Assembly: GCA_022925895.1 (NCBI GenBank)
Contig: JAKSYS010000025.1
Span: 1 to 64,000, forward strand
Source: Fragilaria crotonensis
Taxonomy: Eukaryota > Bacillariophyta > Fragilariophyceae > Fragilariales > Fragilariaceae
Direction of reading: 5' to 3'
Length of the DNA stretch: 64,000 bases
Part shown: positions 30,125-40,356 of the stretch, in pieces
Layout: each line of letters opens with the position of its first letter
Position numbering within the stretch: position 1 is the stretch's first letter
Notes under the pieces: model-generated
Told to the model about the DNA's origin: nothing
Databases searched by the model: none
The model's input: only the letters and a program-made list of their open reading frames with translations
Translations under genes and position numbers: made by a program

Positions 30125-30288
30125 TATGTATGATCACCAATTCAGTTCTGAGGCGACAGATTCGCTACTAGATCTCGTCGGACGTTGTACTATCGCGCGC
30201 AACTGATAATGGAGGCCTCTGCCTAGACTAAATACATTTCGCTGCTAGCTATTTATGCTCTCAAGGATTGGCAGACTTCGAAAGTTAA

Positions 30289-31051
30289 TTAATCCAGCTC
30301 GGTAAAATCGCCGTCATTCTTCCATCGACATACCAGCTGAACTTTGAATTCAGATAGCTTGATGCCAAAATGGACCAAAACCTTACAATTTTCTGCACTC
30401 AAGGTCGCCCCCTCTTTACACAACACGTAGTCGCCGCCCACGAGCACAATCTTACCCGTCTGAATTTCAACTGGCAATCCGAGCTTGCGGAAGTGTTCCA
30501 TCATAGAGACCGGATATGCTGACACCATTTCGTTCGTGATCACAACCCTCGTCGTCGCAACAGATCCGGCGCGGGCGAAATCCTCTTCCTGCAATGAAGC
30601 AAAATACTCCTCCACCTCCTCAGCGTCTCTCGAAGTCAACAAGAGGCCTACACTCCCCGTGATACGTTTGGCAACTTGGCAGAGGTTGTCGCCGAATTCT
30701 TCCTCTGGAGTTCTGCCCAAGGCAATTTGAAGTAACTTGTTCTTCCCCAGAAAGATGCGCGAGCTGTTGTTTTCGTCACCGTCTCGAAAGTGCAAGCGAA
30801 CATTCTTGAACTTGTTGCTTCTCATGTTCTCATAAGAGAATAAGTAAAGCGTGTCATGCTTGCCAATAGCCTCTCGAACCTCCGAGATGTACGTGGATTT
30901 GTGGTCTCTAGTTTTTTTCGCTGTCTGGGTCAAATTGACTGCCAAAAACGATTAGCAAGAGGTCAGACATGATCACTCAACGCGACTACACCCGTGTATG
31001 TCTCTCATGGACAATCAACGTACCAACTTGGGCTCTCCTGTTCTTGGGCAT
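30289..31051 (-). CDS. MRTO4: Ribosome assembly factor MRT4 (P0-like; 2 exons)
   Basis: Exon 1 (31024-31051) encodes MPKNRRAQV and exon 2 (30289-30938) the rest; the 85-nt intron has donor GTACGT and acceptor GGCAG and splits the Val codon. The 225-aa product matches Mrt4/MRTO4: LTQTAKKTRDHKS, LYLFSYENMRSNKFKNVR, RIFLGKNKLLQIALG and TGSVGLLLTSRDAEEV. Mrt4 is a nucleolar paralogue of ribosomal stalk protein P0 that holds the stalk site on pre-60S particles until P0 replaces it. It has no acidic P-domain tail, as expected. Exon 1 is only 28 nt, so plain ORF callers miss the start. It converges with the shikimate gene (164 bp gap). Confidence 0.92.
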
Positions 31052-31398
31052 GGTTCGCGATGGTGGGAAGGGAAGGGAACGCTGATAAGCTGGTGAGAGG
31101 CTGGTTTGTGAAACTACGACACGGCTTGCGAAGCAATAGAAATCTTGATGATGAACGTCGCCCAGTTTCCAAGTTTTCTCAATTGTAAAATCACTGGTCC
31201 TGTGGTCGCGTGTGGTGGGTGACTCTGTGTACCAAAAATTGGACCCTCGATGTTGATAGGCAGACAGACGCAGGATGTCTGTAATGCTGTTACAGGTTAC
31301 AGCATGCATACCGGTACTGTATACTGCATACACTGCATACAGCATACTCGTACACATGTACAACACACAAAATTGACCCGTCCATATGGAGCACACTG
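31052..31398. other. Promoter region of MRT4; left flank of Harbinger element
   Basis: No gene seen. It holds GTAC/GCATAC-rich DNA (31290-31350). The TGA target duplication of the Harbinger element follows at 31399. Confidence 0.5.
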
Positions 31399-31401
31399 TG
31401 A

Positions 31402-31470
31402 GGGCGTGTCCATACAAACCAACTTCGATCCAAGTTTCCAGGTTTTCCAAGGGCACATAACCAATTCATT
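31402..31470 (+). repeat. Left terminal inverted repeat of Harbinger element
   Basis: Starts GGGCGTGTCCATACAAACCA at the boundary after TGA. It pairs with 35136-35204 on the opposite strand: 37 bp perfect, then imperfect through AAGGGCACATAACCAA. Confidence 0.9.
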
Positions 31471-31593
31471 TTAGGTTCGATTTTGTTCCCCCGAAGTAGT
31501 GTCCATACAACAAAATGGAAATCCAAGGACCTGGTATCCAAGTTCCGATTGCCCACCTTCCAGAAATCACATTTGATAAGGTAGCAAGATTCG

Positions 31594-32853
31594 ATGACGA
31601 TGATGACTGCCAGCCCCCGGCGGAGACAGCAAATGTCGTATGCAAATGATTTAGAGTATTTGTCGTCTGTCGCAAACGTCGTTGCGAATGTGGCTGCTGT
31701 CGTCGTTGATGTTGCGATTCGACGGCGTCGATTGCGGACACGAAGGACAAAAAAGGGATCTGTCCCTGGACGTGTATTTCAGCAACGCAAGCGCAGGTCA
31801 GTTCGAGACATTTACAAAGAGCTTGGAAAAGTCTACTTCAGGAGGGCATATAGAATGAAGTACCGAACGTTCACGAGTCTCGCAAATGAGCTTCGTCCCT
31901 ACATCATCCAGGCATCTGGTCAGAAAGGTGGAGCCCGATACATTCCTAATGGACCAATTTCGCCAGATGTCCGACTTGCTTGTGCCATTCGTTGGTTTGC
32001 TGGTGGCTCCGTCTATGATATAATGACCACCTACGGTATTGGTCACACCGACACAACTAACAGCTGGTGGTATGTTGTGGATGCCATCAACAGACATCCA
32101 AAGTTTAAGATTGTGTACCCCGACAATCATGATGAGCAGCGAGCAATAGCCCAAGGCTTCTACGACGTTTCAAGTGCGGGTTTCAGGTGCTGTGCAGGGG
32201 CAGTAGATGGTATTCTAATTTGGACGCACAAGCCATCACCAAGAGATTGCGAACGCTCTGGGTGTAGCCCCGGCAAATTTCACTGTACAAGGAAGAAGAA
32301 GTTTGGACTGAATTGTCAAGCAGTCTGTGATGTTCGGGGACGGATTCTGGACATATCAATCCAGTACCCGGGATCGACATCAGATTGTCTTGCATTCGAA
32401 GGAATGTCACTGTTCAACAAACTTGAAGATGGCATTTTAGCTCCGGGACTGTGCCTGTTTGGAGACAATGCATACTTGAACACACCGTACATGGCAACAC
32501 CGTATGCAGCTGTTTCTGGTGGAACAAAGGATTCATACAACTTTTATCACTCCCAATTGCGAATTCGTATTGAATGCACATTTGGTATGTTGACACATAG
32601 ATGGGCAATCTTACGAAGTGCGATACCGATGAATGTTACGGTACACAAGACTGTTGCGCTAGTACTCGCACTCGCAAAGCTCCATAACTACTGTATTGAT
32701 GCCGAGGATGGCAATTCTGATCTGACTCACACAGCGAGTGATGAGTGGCTGACTGAAGTCAATGGTGGTGTACCCTTGGTTGCAACAGGATCCATCCTCC
32801 AGTCCCAACGACGTCATACCCGAACAATTGCTGGATGGTGGCAACCATTTTGA
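31594..32853 (+). CDS. HARBI1-like DDE transposase
   Basis: A 419-aa single-exon ORF. Catalytic residues are Asp205 in GAVDGI, Asp291 in FGDNAYL and Glu327 in RIECTFGML, in the DDE_4 (PIF/Harbinger) arrangement, with the family phrases DISIQYPGSTSDCLAFE, NTPYMATPY and LALAKLHNYCID. The N-terminal ~120 residues contain a basic segment (RRRRLRTRRTKKG) and a helical region likely to bind the element ends. Nothing is truncated. In characterised Harbinger systems the transposase needs the partner Myb-like protein for nuclear import and end recognition; the convergent gene at 33137-34845 is the candidate partner. Confidence 0.93.
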   Translation: MTMMTASPRRRQQMSYANDLEYLSSVANVVANVAAVVVDVAIRRRRLRTRRTKKGSVPGRVFQQRKRRSVRDIYKELGKVYFRRAYRMKYRTFTSLANELRPYIIQASGQKGGARYIPNGPISPDVRLACAIRWFAGGSVYDIMTTYGIGHTDTTNSWWYVVDAINRHPKFKIVYPDNHDEQRAIAQGFYDVSSAGFRCCAGAVDGILIWTHKPSPRDCERSGCSPGKFHCTRKKKFGLNCQAVCDVRGRILDISIQYPGSTSDCLAFEGMSLFNKLEDGILAPGLCLFGDNAYLNTPYMATPYAAVSGGTKDSYNFYHSQLRIRIECTFGMLTHRWAILRSAIPMNVTVHKTVALVLALAKLHNYCIDAEDGNSDLTHTASDEWLTEVNGGVPLVATGSILQSQRRHTRTIAGWWQPF

Positions 32854-33136
32854 CGACATTGGTGGCGTCACTGGTCGGTACAATAGGCAGCGACGTTACA
32901 ACTACGTCAGTGAAAATGCTGGAGTACCACTTCCGAGAGATCAGTTACACTCCTACATTGCATCAATTGGTGTGACGCGACCGACACCTCTACCTGTGCG
33001 ATGATCCTCGTAGTATTTAAGTACGAGCAGTAATTACTAAGAGCAAGCGTGATGCTATCGTACTTCAAGCGACTACTATACAATTAATGGCATACGACAG
33101 TGCTATCTTCTTCATTACAAACGTGGCTCCACAACA

Positions 33137-34845
33137 CTAGCTAGTAGTATCATTGCTATCCTCCTCGTCCAATAAACGAAGCTCCTCTTCCAAGAGGCGA
33201 CCTTCATTGACATAAAACTCTGAAAGTCTTTTACTTCGTTCGTCACTCATATCCAATTCTGCATTCATCCTACGATATTGTCGTGCGAGGTCAAGCAATT
33301 CCGTTCGACGTTGGAAAAGACGTTTGCGAGACTGTTCTTCTTGTTCTGATCGAAGCCTTTTCGCTTCCAACTCTCGTTCGTGAGTCCGATCTCGTTCCCG
33401 ATCGATTCGCATTTGTCGCTGACACTCGGCCAGGTCTCTCACTGATTCAATGAGAGGAGTAAAAAGGCGTTGATGTTCTTGTTGGTCCCCTTCTTGCAGT
33501 CCTGCATGGCGGTGCCGTCCTCGCTGACTGCGACTGCCACCACTGCTTGTGCTCGTGACACTTGGTGCCATTGATGCATCCGCTGCACCTGTATTATTGG
33601 TGAGACGTTGTAGAGACGATTGAAGTAGTTGGTGAGTATCCGCTACTTCCCAGAAGTATAACAGGTAGGATGGCCTACCGTTGAGGAATGCCGCTCGGCT
33701 TTGGAGTGCACGTGGTGGTCGACTCTTGAGAGAACCGATTGTGGTGCTGCTGTGACTGGTAGGAGACAAGTCGTCATCTGATAACGATTCGACTTCACTG
33801 TTGACCTCCTCCTGGTCAGCACCAGTACCAGTATCCCCTTCTTCCTCTTGGTCCCTGCCGCCTTCGCCTTGTCCACTTTGCTCCCAGCGAGTTATAATGC
33901 GAAGCAATTCTGACCTCATTGAAGTGAAACAGTCTTCAACTTTCTGCGGTGTCGCTGGAACTAATCCGGAGACGAGGTCATACGAACAATCGGTTGCCAG
34001 TTGGAAATCTAAATGACATTCCGAAGGCGGAGCTACAGGGTTGAATGAAGGGTTGTTCCAAAGCTCAGCAATAACTTCGAAGACAGTTGGGGGTCTGCAA
34101 AAACAAAGACGACACGTGTTAGTAAGTGCATTGCAGCAGTGCTGAAATGAGAACCACACAACATCACTTACCTATTATCACAGTTACGTGCATCTAATTG
34201 CTGACGCGATCGGCTGTTCGCTCTCGTGAGGAAAAGACACTTGACATTGTCCTGCGTTAGACACATAATAATGCGAAGGTATGGAACACTGCCGCGCCAG
34301 TGACCCCGCCCTCCGCTACTTGTACCACGCTGAACACCACCAGCAGGAGCATTCGTCGGCACCTGCTGCTGTTCGTCTGTCCTCCTTTCTAGCACGTTGC
34401 GAAGCCTCAGTACTTCCATCGTTAAAAATTCAATGTCCTTTTCATCTCGAACTGGGTTTCGATGAAGCCATTCTGACGTCTGTAAACGAGTCCAGTTACT
34501 TGGACGTGGCACTGGAACAATTTCAAACAAGTTGGCACGACGCACAATTTCATTCACATAGTCAGTGTTGCGAGGACGCATGATTGAAGTCTTTGGGAGC
34601 AGGGACCATGGCTCTCGTTCAAAAGAGAAGAGAGGTTCATTGTTGCTGTCTCGCACTCCAATACTTAGTAAGTACAGTACCTTTTTGTTGTTGCCCGACT
34701 CGATGTAGAGCTGTTGACTGAGAGAGCAGCCATCGTTGCGGTGCTGTCCTTCAGGGGGGGTTGCTTCATCGTTGTCGTGCTGAGGAGCGGCCAAGAACGT
34801 TGCGTCGTCAGCATCTGCTGATGCTGAGGAATGTTCAGAACTCAT
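33137..34845 (-). CDS. Second protein of Harbinger element, candidate accessory factor (2 exons)
   Basis: Exons 34172-34845 and 33137-34094 joined over a 77-nt intron (donor GTAAGT, acceptor TTTGCAG) give 543 aa. Known Harbinger elements carry a Myb/SANT-like partner gene in this position. Here the N-terminal half has no obvious Myb repeat with tryptophans, although NEPLFSFEREPWSLL and NWTRLQTSEWLHR contain spaced Trp. The middle has PPTVFEVIAELWNNPSFNPV, then an acidic Ser/Asp-rich stretch. The C-terminal ~130 residues form a long charged coiled coil (RERDRTHERELEAKRLRSEQEEQSRKR region). It probably binds DNA or the transposase. It could be a diverged Myb-type partner or a distinct protein. 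Confidence 0.75.
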
Positions 34846-35135
34846 TGTCTCTCGGCACCCAGCATTCTGCTGCTATGCTAGAGTGCCACAAGTTCTGCGA
34901 AATTATGTATGCATACGAGTTGCTAATTCTCGGAAGCAGAACACTGTTCTTGCATGCGTATGCAAAGATCTTTTTGAATCAAGTTGAATCTTCCAGAATG
35001 AGTGGTCAAAACTCAAGAGGTTGAACAGGATATGAAACTTGGATTTGTTAACTTGGCTAAAAAAGTCTCGTTAACTTGGATTGCCAAGGCCGCGAAAGAC
35101 GAGTCCCACTAACTCAGAAATCGAAGTTGAATCAC
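34846..35135. other. Right non-coding part of Harbinger element
   Basis: Between the start of the second gene and the right inverted repeat. Holds its promoter and AACTTGGATT-type repeats (35036-35085). No gene seen. Confidence 0.5.
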
Positions 35136-35204
35136 GAACGATTTGGTTATGTGCCCTTGGAAACTTCGAAACTTGGATCGAAGTTGGTTTGTATGGACAC
35201 GCCC
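35136..35204 (-). repeat. Right terminal inverted repeat of Harbinger element
   Basis: Mirror of 31402-31470. The last 37 bp pair perfectly with the left end. TGA follows at 35205-35207. Confidence 0.9.
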
Positions 35205-35207
35205 TGA

Positions 35208-36064
35208 GAAGTGCGAACAACGAATACTCGGAGTACAGTACCAGGGTACTAGTACCAGGGTGGTACCACCTACAGCCTACAGCAACAAGGAATCATATGC
35301 ATACTGTTCTGAGTTTTGAGTACTATACAAAGTACGCCAGACTCCAGTGGTAGACTACTGGTAGTAGATATGACATAGTACGCAGTATGCACACGCTATT
35401 CTTGCGTACTGTACAAGTCTACCAGTAGTACAGGGTACGAGTATGCCTGTATTGTACTCCATACATTGCATTCTACTAGTACTGTACCATGTGTACTTAA
35501 ATTAGTACCTAGAGTACCGATACCACTCGTACTGTGTTTGGCACCGAACGCTCTTTTCCGAGTGGATTAAGCAACATTGTGCAAATGGAGTACTAACGAG
35601 GAATTACCATGAGGCATGAGGTCACCTTGCCCCCATGGATGTGCTTAGGACAAGGATGGAATGAATGTATGAATATACTATGCACAACATGTTTGATGCT
35701 TTACCGAGAGGTGGATCTGCTAACAGATAAAGGACGCGCATCTACCTGTTTATTTCCCGTTGGCCGTGCCTCCGCTAGCGAGGTTCTATCACACAAGAGG
35801 AGAGGGGATGTCTCTCCTCGTCGTCGAGTTCATTTTGAATATTAAAAAAGGGAAATGAGATCGAGGGCACATCGATTGAAGGGTGTTGGCAGCTGCAGTT
35901 TTATCCTCCGAGTGGAGTTTACCTAGTACGTATCCCTAGGAACAAAACGAATAACACAGCGCTATTGTAGTATTGAGCTTTTCGACTTAATGAATTTCTT
36001 CCCTTGACTCCAAGCGATCTACGCCAAACATCCTTCGGCCTTACGAAACCTTGGCGTAATCAGT
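35208..36064. other. Intergenic, strongly GTAC-enriched; no gene seen
   Basis: Bases 35225-35540 are dense in GTAC, AGTACT and ACCAGTAGT motifs. The 78-codon open frame at 35609 has no coding character. It contains the 3' flank of the NDUFS5-like gene. Confidence 0.5.
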
Positions 36065-36379
36065 TCAATGATGATCAAGGGACTCGGCCGTCTTGGCAAG
36101 TTCCAAATTCTTCTTGTATTGTTCGTTGATTGCTTTCACTCTGACGTACTCCTTCTTGTGATGAAGGCATTCCAGGTAGTCCAGTTTCTCGGGGATACAG
36201 ACAGAAACAGTATCATTTTCACGGTTTTGCTGCGGAAGCATGAAGGTGATGCGGTCAGTGTCAGCACGGCAGAGTTTGCATTATCGTCTCACTCCTGCAC
36301 TCACCAAGCAATCCTTGAAGTCAGAAAAGTATGGGTAGCACCGTCCAAGCTTCCCCTTGATACCCCAGCCGCTCGACAT
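36065..36379 (-). CDS. NDUFS5: NDUFS5-like subunit of mitochondrial complex I (2 small exons)
   Basis: Exons 36305-36379 and 36065-36229, joined over a 75-nt intron (donor GTGAGT, acceptor CCGCAG) in phase 0, give a 79-aa protein. It starts MSSGWGIKGKLGRC, close to the plant subunit's MASGWGI..GRC. It has twin CX9C motifs: Cys-YPYFSDFKD-Cys and Cys-IPEKLDYLE-Cys, followed by LHHKKEYVRVKAI and a basic helical tail. Twin CX9C proteins fold in the mitochondrial intermembrane space through the Mia40 relay; NDUFS5 is an accessory subunit facing that space. It is too short and split to appear in a simple ORF scan. Both splice sites are canonical and the frame is kept. Confidence 0.88.
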
Positions 36380-36734
36380 GATGACTTTCTGGTAACAAAG
36401 CGAATACAGACGAACGACGGCGTCTGCTGAAAGGAATACCGCAACGCCTTCATCGCCGACAGCGTACTCCGTGTACATGGCAACGTCTGGCTGTCTGACG
36501 TGTGGATTCAGAAATTGACTCGACTAAAAACAAAAATGCAGGAATCAACACTGTATTCTGTATTCCGTATTCCCAATTCCGTGTATGCGTACTCCAGTAC
36601 TGGTACTGAGAATTCTACTATGATACCGGTACTGGTAGTGATTGCATGTTGGCGGTGTTGGCACAGGCAAAAGGCATCCTCTGAAATTGCTGGTACCGGT
36701 ACGACCGTAAGGTCTACTAGAGATCAAGGATTAC
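36380..36734. other. Upstream region of NDUFS5-like gene; no gene seen
   Basis: Promoter side of the NDUFS5-like gene, with GTATTCCG-type short repeats (36550-36575) and GGTACTGGTAC motifs, running straight into the minisatellite. Confidence 0.5.
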
Positions 36735-37628
36735 TGTTCCAGTGTTCCAGTGTTCCAGTGTTCCAGTGTTCCAGTGTTCCAGTGTTCCAGTGTTCCAGTG
36801 TTCCAGTGTTCCAGTGTTCCAGTGTTCCAGTGTTCCAGTGTTCCAGTGTTCCAGTGTTCCAGTGTTCCAGTGTTCCAGTGTTCCAGTGTTCCAGTGTTCC
36901 AGTGTTCCAGTGTTCCAGTGTTCCAGTGTTCCAGTGTTCCAGTGTTCCAGTGTTCCAGTGTGCCAGTGTGCCAGTGTGCCAGTGTGCCAGTGTGCCAGTG
37001 TGCCAGTGTGCCAGTGTTCCAGTGTTCCAGTGTTCCAGTGTTCCAGTGTTCCAGTGGTCCAGTGGTCCAGTGGTCCAGTGGTCCAGTGGTCCAGTGGTCC
37101 AGTGGTCCAGTGGTCCAGTGGTCCAGTGGTCCAGTGGTCAAGTGGTCAAGTGGTCAAGTGGTCAAGTGGTCAAGTGGTCAAGTGGTCAAGTGGTCAAGTG
37201 GTCCAGTGGTCCAGTGGTCCAGTGGTCCAGTGGTCCAGTGATTCAGTGATTCAGTGATTCAGTGATTCAGTGATTCAGTGATTCAGTGCTGGTCCAGAGG
37301 TCCAGTTGTCCAGTTGTCCAGTTGTCCAGTTGTCTTGACCAGTTGACCAGTTGGCCAGTTGGCCAGTCGGCCAGTCGGCCAGTCGGCCAGTCGGCCTGAT
37401 GCCCTGATGCCCTGATGCCCTGATGCCCTGATGCCCTGATGCCCTGATGCCCTGATGCCCTGATGCCCTGATGCCCTGATGCCCTGACGCCCTGACGCCC
37501 TGACGCCCAGTTGCCCAGTTGCCCAGTTGCCCAGTTGCCCAGTTGCCCAGTTGCCCAGTTGCCCAGTTGCCCAGTTGCCCAGTTGCCCAGTTGTCAACTT
37601 GTCCGGCTGTCCGGTTGCCCAGTTGTTT
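36735..37628. repeat. 8-bp-period minisatellite with blocks of variant units
   Basis: Head-to-tail octamers in homogeneous blocks: TGTTCCAG x28 (36735-36958), TGTGCCAG x7, TGTTCCAG x5, TGGTCCAG x10, TGGTCAAG x8, TGGTCCAG x5, TGATTCAG x6 (to 37286), a short junction, TCCAGTTG x4, CCAGTTGA/CCAGTTGG, CCAGTCGG x4, TGATGCCC x11 (37397-37484), TGACGCCC x3, AGTTGCCC x10 (37509-37588), then decayed copies. The 8-bp period is kept throughout about 105 units while single bases change block by block. The several long open frames here are an artefact: an 8-bp unit reads as an octapeptide in any frame. Confidence 0.97.
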
Positions 37629-38144
37629 GGGGTTTTTGTGGCGCCAGTGGTTTACGTCGTAGTTGTGTATGATTGCTTTTCAGTGTTTGAGTGCTTTATC
37701 GGTATCTCTGCACAATGCTGCTATTGCGCAATCTGTATCGCTCTCCAATCGAACACAGATTAAATTCCACGTTCTCGTTAGGCAAGCAGAAGTACGAACC
37801 GTTGAACCAGGAGTATGGAGCAACCCAACATTAGATGAGATTAGCCGTGTCATTACTAGAGTATGCAGCATTTAATTCAGGATCGTTCACCCCCGGTCAA
37901 GGACGGTTATCTCCGCTACCCTGCATCTTGGACCGAGAGAGTCACAGCCTTGGCATGAACACCAAGGGCTAAAGAGTTACGCAGCGGGTGTTTAGATTAA
38001 CTTCTGCAGACCTCCAAAAGATTATTGTACCCCGAAGAGAACTTCAATTCAACCGGGTTCTAGTAAACTATGTTTGAGACTACTGTGAACGAGAGGGCAA
38101 TGGCGAGGAGGTCTGACTCTCACATGAATGCACCTTTAGAGTTC
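37629..38144. other. Intergenic between minisatellite and ERV46-like gene
   Basis: No supported gene or RNA. Short open frames at 37663-37875 lack coding character. It contains the 3' flank of the ERV46-like gene. Confidence 0.5.
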
Positions 38145-39247
38145 CTAATCGATCTTCTTGGCAACGGCTGCTGCCGAATGGACCAAGCAACCTGTCACAA
38201 GGCTGACGGTAACGAACACCCCACCAACAATGCTTATCAAAGAACTTAGAAAGATCAGGAAGCTGTCTCGCGCTTCCACGTGATGAACTGCGAGAGGGGT
38301 GAAGTCGTACGATACGGCCAGACCAGGCAAAAAACGACTTCCCTGACTCGCCAACGTTTCGGGTTGAATAATGTGCTCTGTAACCGATAGCTGATATTGG
38401 TTGCGTGTGCTCAGGAAACCTTGATATTGCGTGGGGATTACTTTGACCTGAACGTCTGTCACACCAATACCACCGGCGTCGTTCCGAACGACATTAATAT
38501 CGTTTTGTAGCGGGTTCTTCATCAAGGCGAATGGCTCGCCAAAATGAATGTGATGAATGAAGTGACTGATTATTGGAAGAAAGCGAATTAGGAAATTCCG
38601 TGGTCTCGCGATGGGAGTATGTATCATCATTTTCCAAAATGCAACACTTACGTTGTATTGAACATGCTGCCCGTCGTCTCTTGATTCCGTACATTAAACA
38701 TTTGCATGCCCATCATGAGGAAGGCGGACGCTTCCCGCCACGCCGCGGTACTCAGTCCCAGCGTGAAGGCTCCGCCGACTCGAGAAACAAAATAGTGCCC
38801 CTCGAATGTGCATCCTTGATGCAAATCTGAATGTGACGGCAATGAGACGGACCCAGTAGCCTTTTGCCATTCATATGCCAAGAGGGGGCGCGTGCTTATT
38901 CTCGACGAAATGCCATGCATCTGTCGAAACTTGGGATCCTTGTAGGACATGCCGTCGTGGCTGAAATCCATTCGTGAGCAGGTAATATGCGGAAATGAAA
39001 TGTGGAAATCAACGTTGATTCGACCTCTTTCAGCATAATCAACAGCATCGAGTGGCTGAACAGGATGCCACTGCGATCTAGAGAGATGAAGAGAGTGTCT
39101 AGTGACTCCAGTCACATAAACGTAAAGTTGACCAAAAAAAAGAAGACCTGCAGCGATCGAGGCAACCAACGTTATGATTCCTCCCAGGATTGATTGTTGC
39201 CTCAAATCCTCTCTTGGTTTCGCGAAGGCATCAAGCCGCTTCCACAT
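38145..39247 (-). CDS. ERV46/ERGIC3-like COPII cargo receptor (2 exons)
   Basis: Exons 38652-39247 and 38145-38565 with an 86-nt intron (donor GTAAGT, acceptor AATCAG), phase 2, give 338 aa. The N-terminus MWKRLDAFAKPREDLRQQSILGGIITL followed by a membrane span (~residues 20-42) is the ERGIC_N signature. A long lumenal domain follows (RINVDFHISFPHITCSRMDFSH, GCTFEGHYFVSRVGG, HFIHHIHFGEPF), and a second span lies near the C-terminus (FLIFLSSLISIVGGVFVTVSLV). This two-span topology with a large lumenal loop fits Erv41/Erv46 proteins that cycle between ER and Golgi carrying membrane cargo. The C-terminal tail ends VAKKID, a KK-type retrieval signal. It starts about 255 bp from the tRNA gene on the other strand. 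Confidence 0.9.
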
Positions 39248-39502
39248 GTTCGACAGGATGGCAAGGAGGCAGACGTGATGGACGATCCGGATGTGAGTAG
39301 TCGCCTATCGCAGGCGGTGGCAATGTTGCTGCGACTCCGATCTCCGATGTCGAATGTACGTACAGTAGAAAAAGTCAGTACAGTAGAATTCAAGCCTCAA
39401 ACGACGCGTACAGTACTCGAGTACATGTATGTCATCTCCTTTGGGTGTAAGAATTTGAGCAGACATTGTGTTGTTTATTGTCCGCTTCAGTGTGTATGAT
39501 AC

Positions 39503-39574
39503 GGTTCTGTGGTGTAGGTGGTTAGCATTCAGGGTTCTGATTCCTGCGACGGGGGTTCGAGTCCCCCCAGAACC
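39503..39574 (+). tRNA. tRNA-Gln (anticodon CTG)
   Basis: A 72-nt cloverleaf. Acceptor arms GGTTCTG / CAGAACC (7 bp); D arm with GTGTAGGTGGTTAGCATTC; anticodon arm CAGGG-TTCTGAT-TCCTG (last pair G-U) with U33 and anticodon CUG; T arm GGGGG-TTCGAGT-CCCCC. A box and B box (GGTTCGAGTCC) are intact, and there is no intron. CCA is not encoded, as in eukaryotes. It decodes CAG as glutamine. Confidence 0.95.
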
Positions 39575-39579
39575 TTTTT
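39575..39579 (+). terminator. RNA polymerase III terminator (T5)
   Basis: Five thymidines immediately follow the tRNA acceptor stem. Confidence 0.85.
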
Positions 39580-40356
39580 GCAGATCAAACCTGGATCATC
39601 TTTCTTTATCTGAACACGACGTTTGGTTAAGGGCGAATCCTTATGAAGTCTTAGCTGCCGCTCAACCCCTCGCTCACAAGGTGATCATGAGGAAGGCATA
39701 GAATTTTTTTGCATTTCTTCATAACTGGCTCGTGAGAACATCCTGCTTTCGAACTCGTTCGCATTTTGCGTTGTACCCTCCTTGTAGGTCCACTGCCTCA
39801 GAGCATCGTTTGCTCACCATAGTTTTTTGTAGTCTACCGACTTCTTGGATGATAAACTCCTCTGAGTCGCTTAAATAATGTAGCATAAAAGCAAGTAATT
39901 GATAGAGTGCAGGCAACAAATGTCACACAAACAACCAACACCCTACAATGTGTGGTGTTATGAAATACACCAGTACTCCAGTACTACGTATCATACAATT
40001 CTTCCTATGCAAACAAGCTACAGTACTGTGAAAACAGGGCGATCGATTTCTTTTTTCATTAAAAAAGTAAGGAGAAAGGGAGAGTCATACATACTGTAGA
40101 ACAGTATAACTCATACGCTCATACGCTGTCACGCTTGGAAGTCGCAGATCGTGCGAAAATTCTGTCCGTATTCGAAATAATGGCAGCAGAAGTACGGCAA
40201 TAGAGATTACGATTGCAACTGCCAATAATCAAGGACACGACGACACATATTCCATTGAAGCCAAAGCAAGCTTTTCGCCATTCTGCATTGAATCTTCGAT
40301 CTGTTCTTTGCTTTTTTGTTATCTAGCGTTTCGTTGACTAGCGGGAGAGCAAGACC
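39580..40356. other. Intergenic between tRNA-Gln and the PH-C2 gene; no gene seen
   Basis: A-T-rich tracts and scattered GTAC motifs. It includes the promoter and 5' UTR of the PH-C2 gene. No ORF with coding character. Confidence 0.5.

Larger units (their letters stand above)
31402..35204. mobile_element. PIF/Harbinger transposon, two genes, apparently intact
   Basis: 3,803 bp with terminal inverted repeats and a 3-bp TGA duplication (31399-31401 and 35205-35207). The first 37 bp of each end, starting GGGCGTGTCCATACAAACCA, are identical when the right end is read on the other strand; similarity continues to about 66 bp. Inside lie a plus-strand HARBI1-like transposase and a convergent minus-strand second gene with one intron, the usual two-gene plan of Harbinger elements. 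Both ORFs are open, so the copy may be active or recently so. The typical Harbinger target is TWA; TGA here is a variant. Confidence 0.9.

Noticed and set aside
35609..35845. 78-codon ORF in intergenic DNA
   Set aside because: Low complexity, no family.
36500..37257. Several long open frames (163-249 aa) reading as FQCSSVPV or WSSGPVVQ repeats
   Set aside because: They come from the 8-bp tandem array, which has no stop in any frame; there is no coding context.
36735..37628. CRISPR-like array
   Set aside because: Units are contiguous without unique spacers and the window is eukaryotic; it is a minisatellite.
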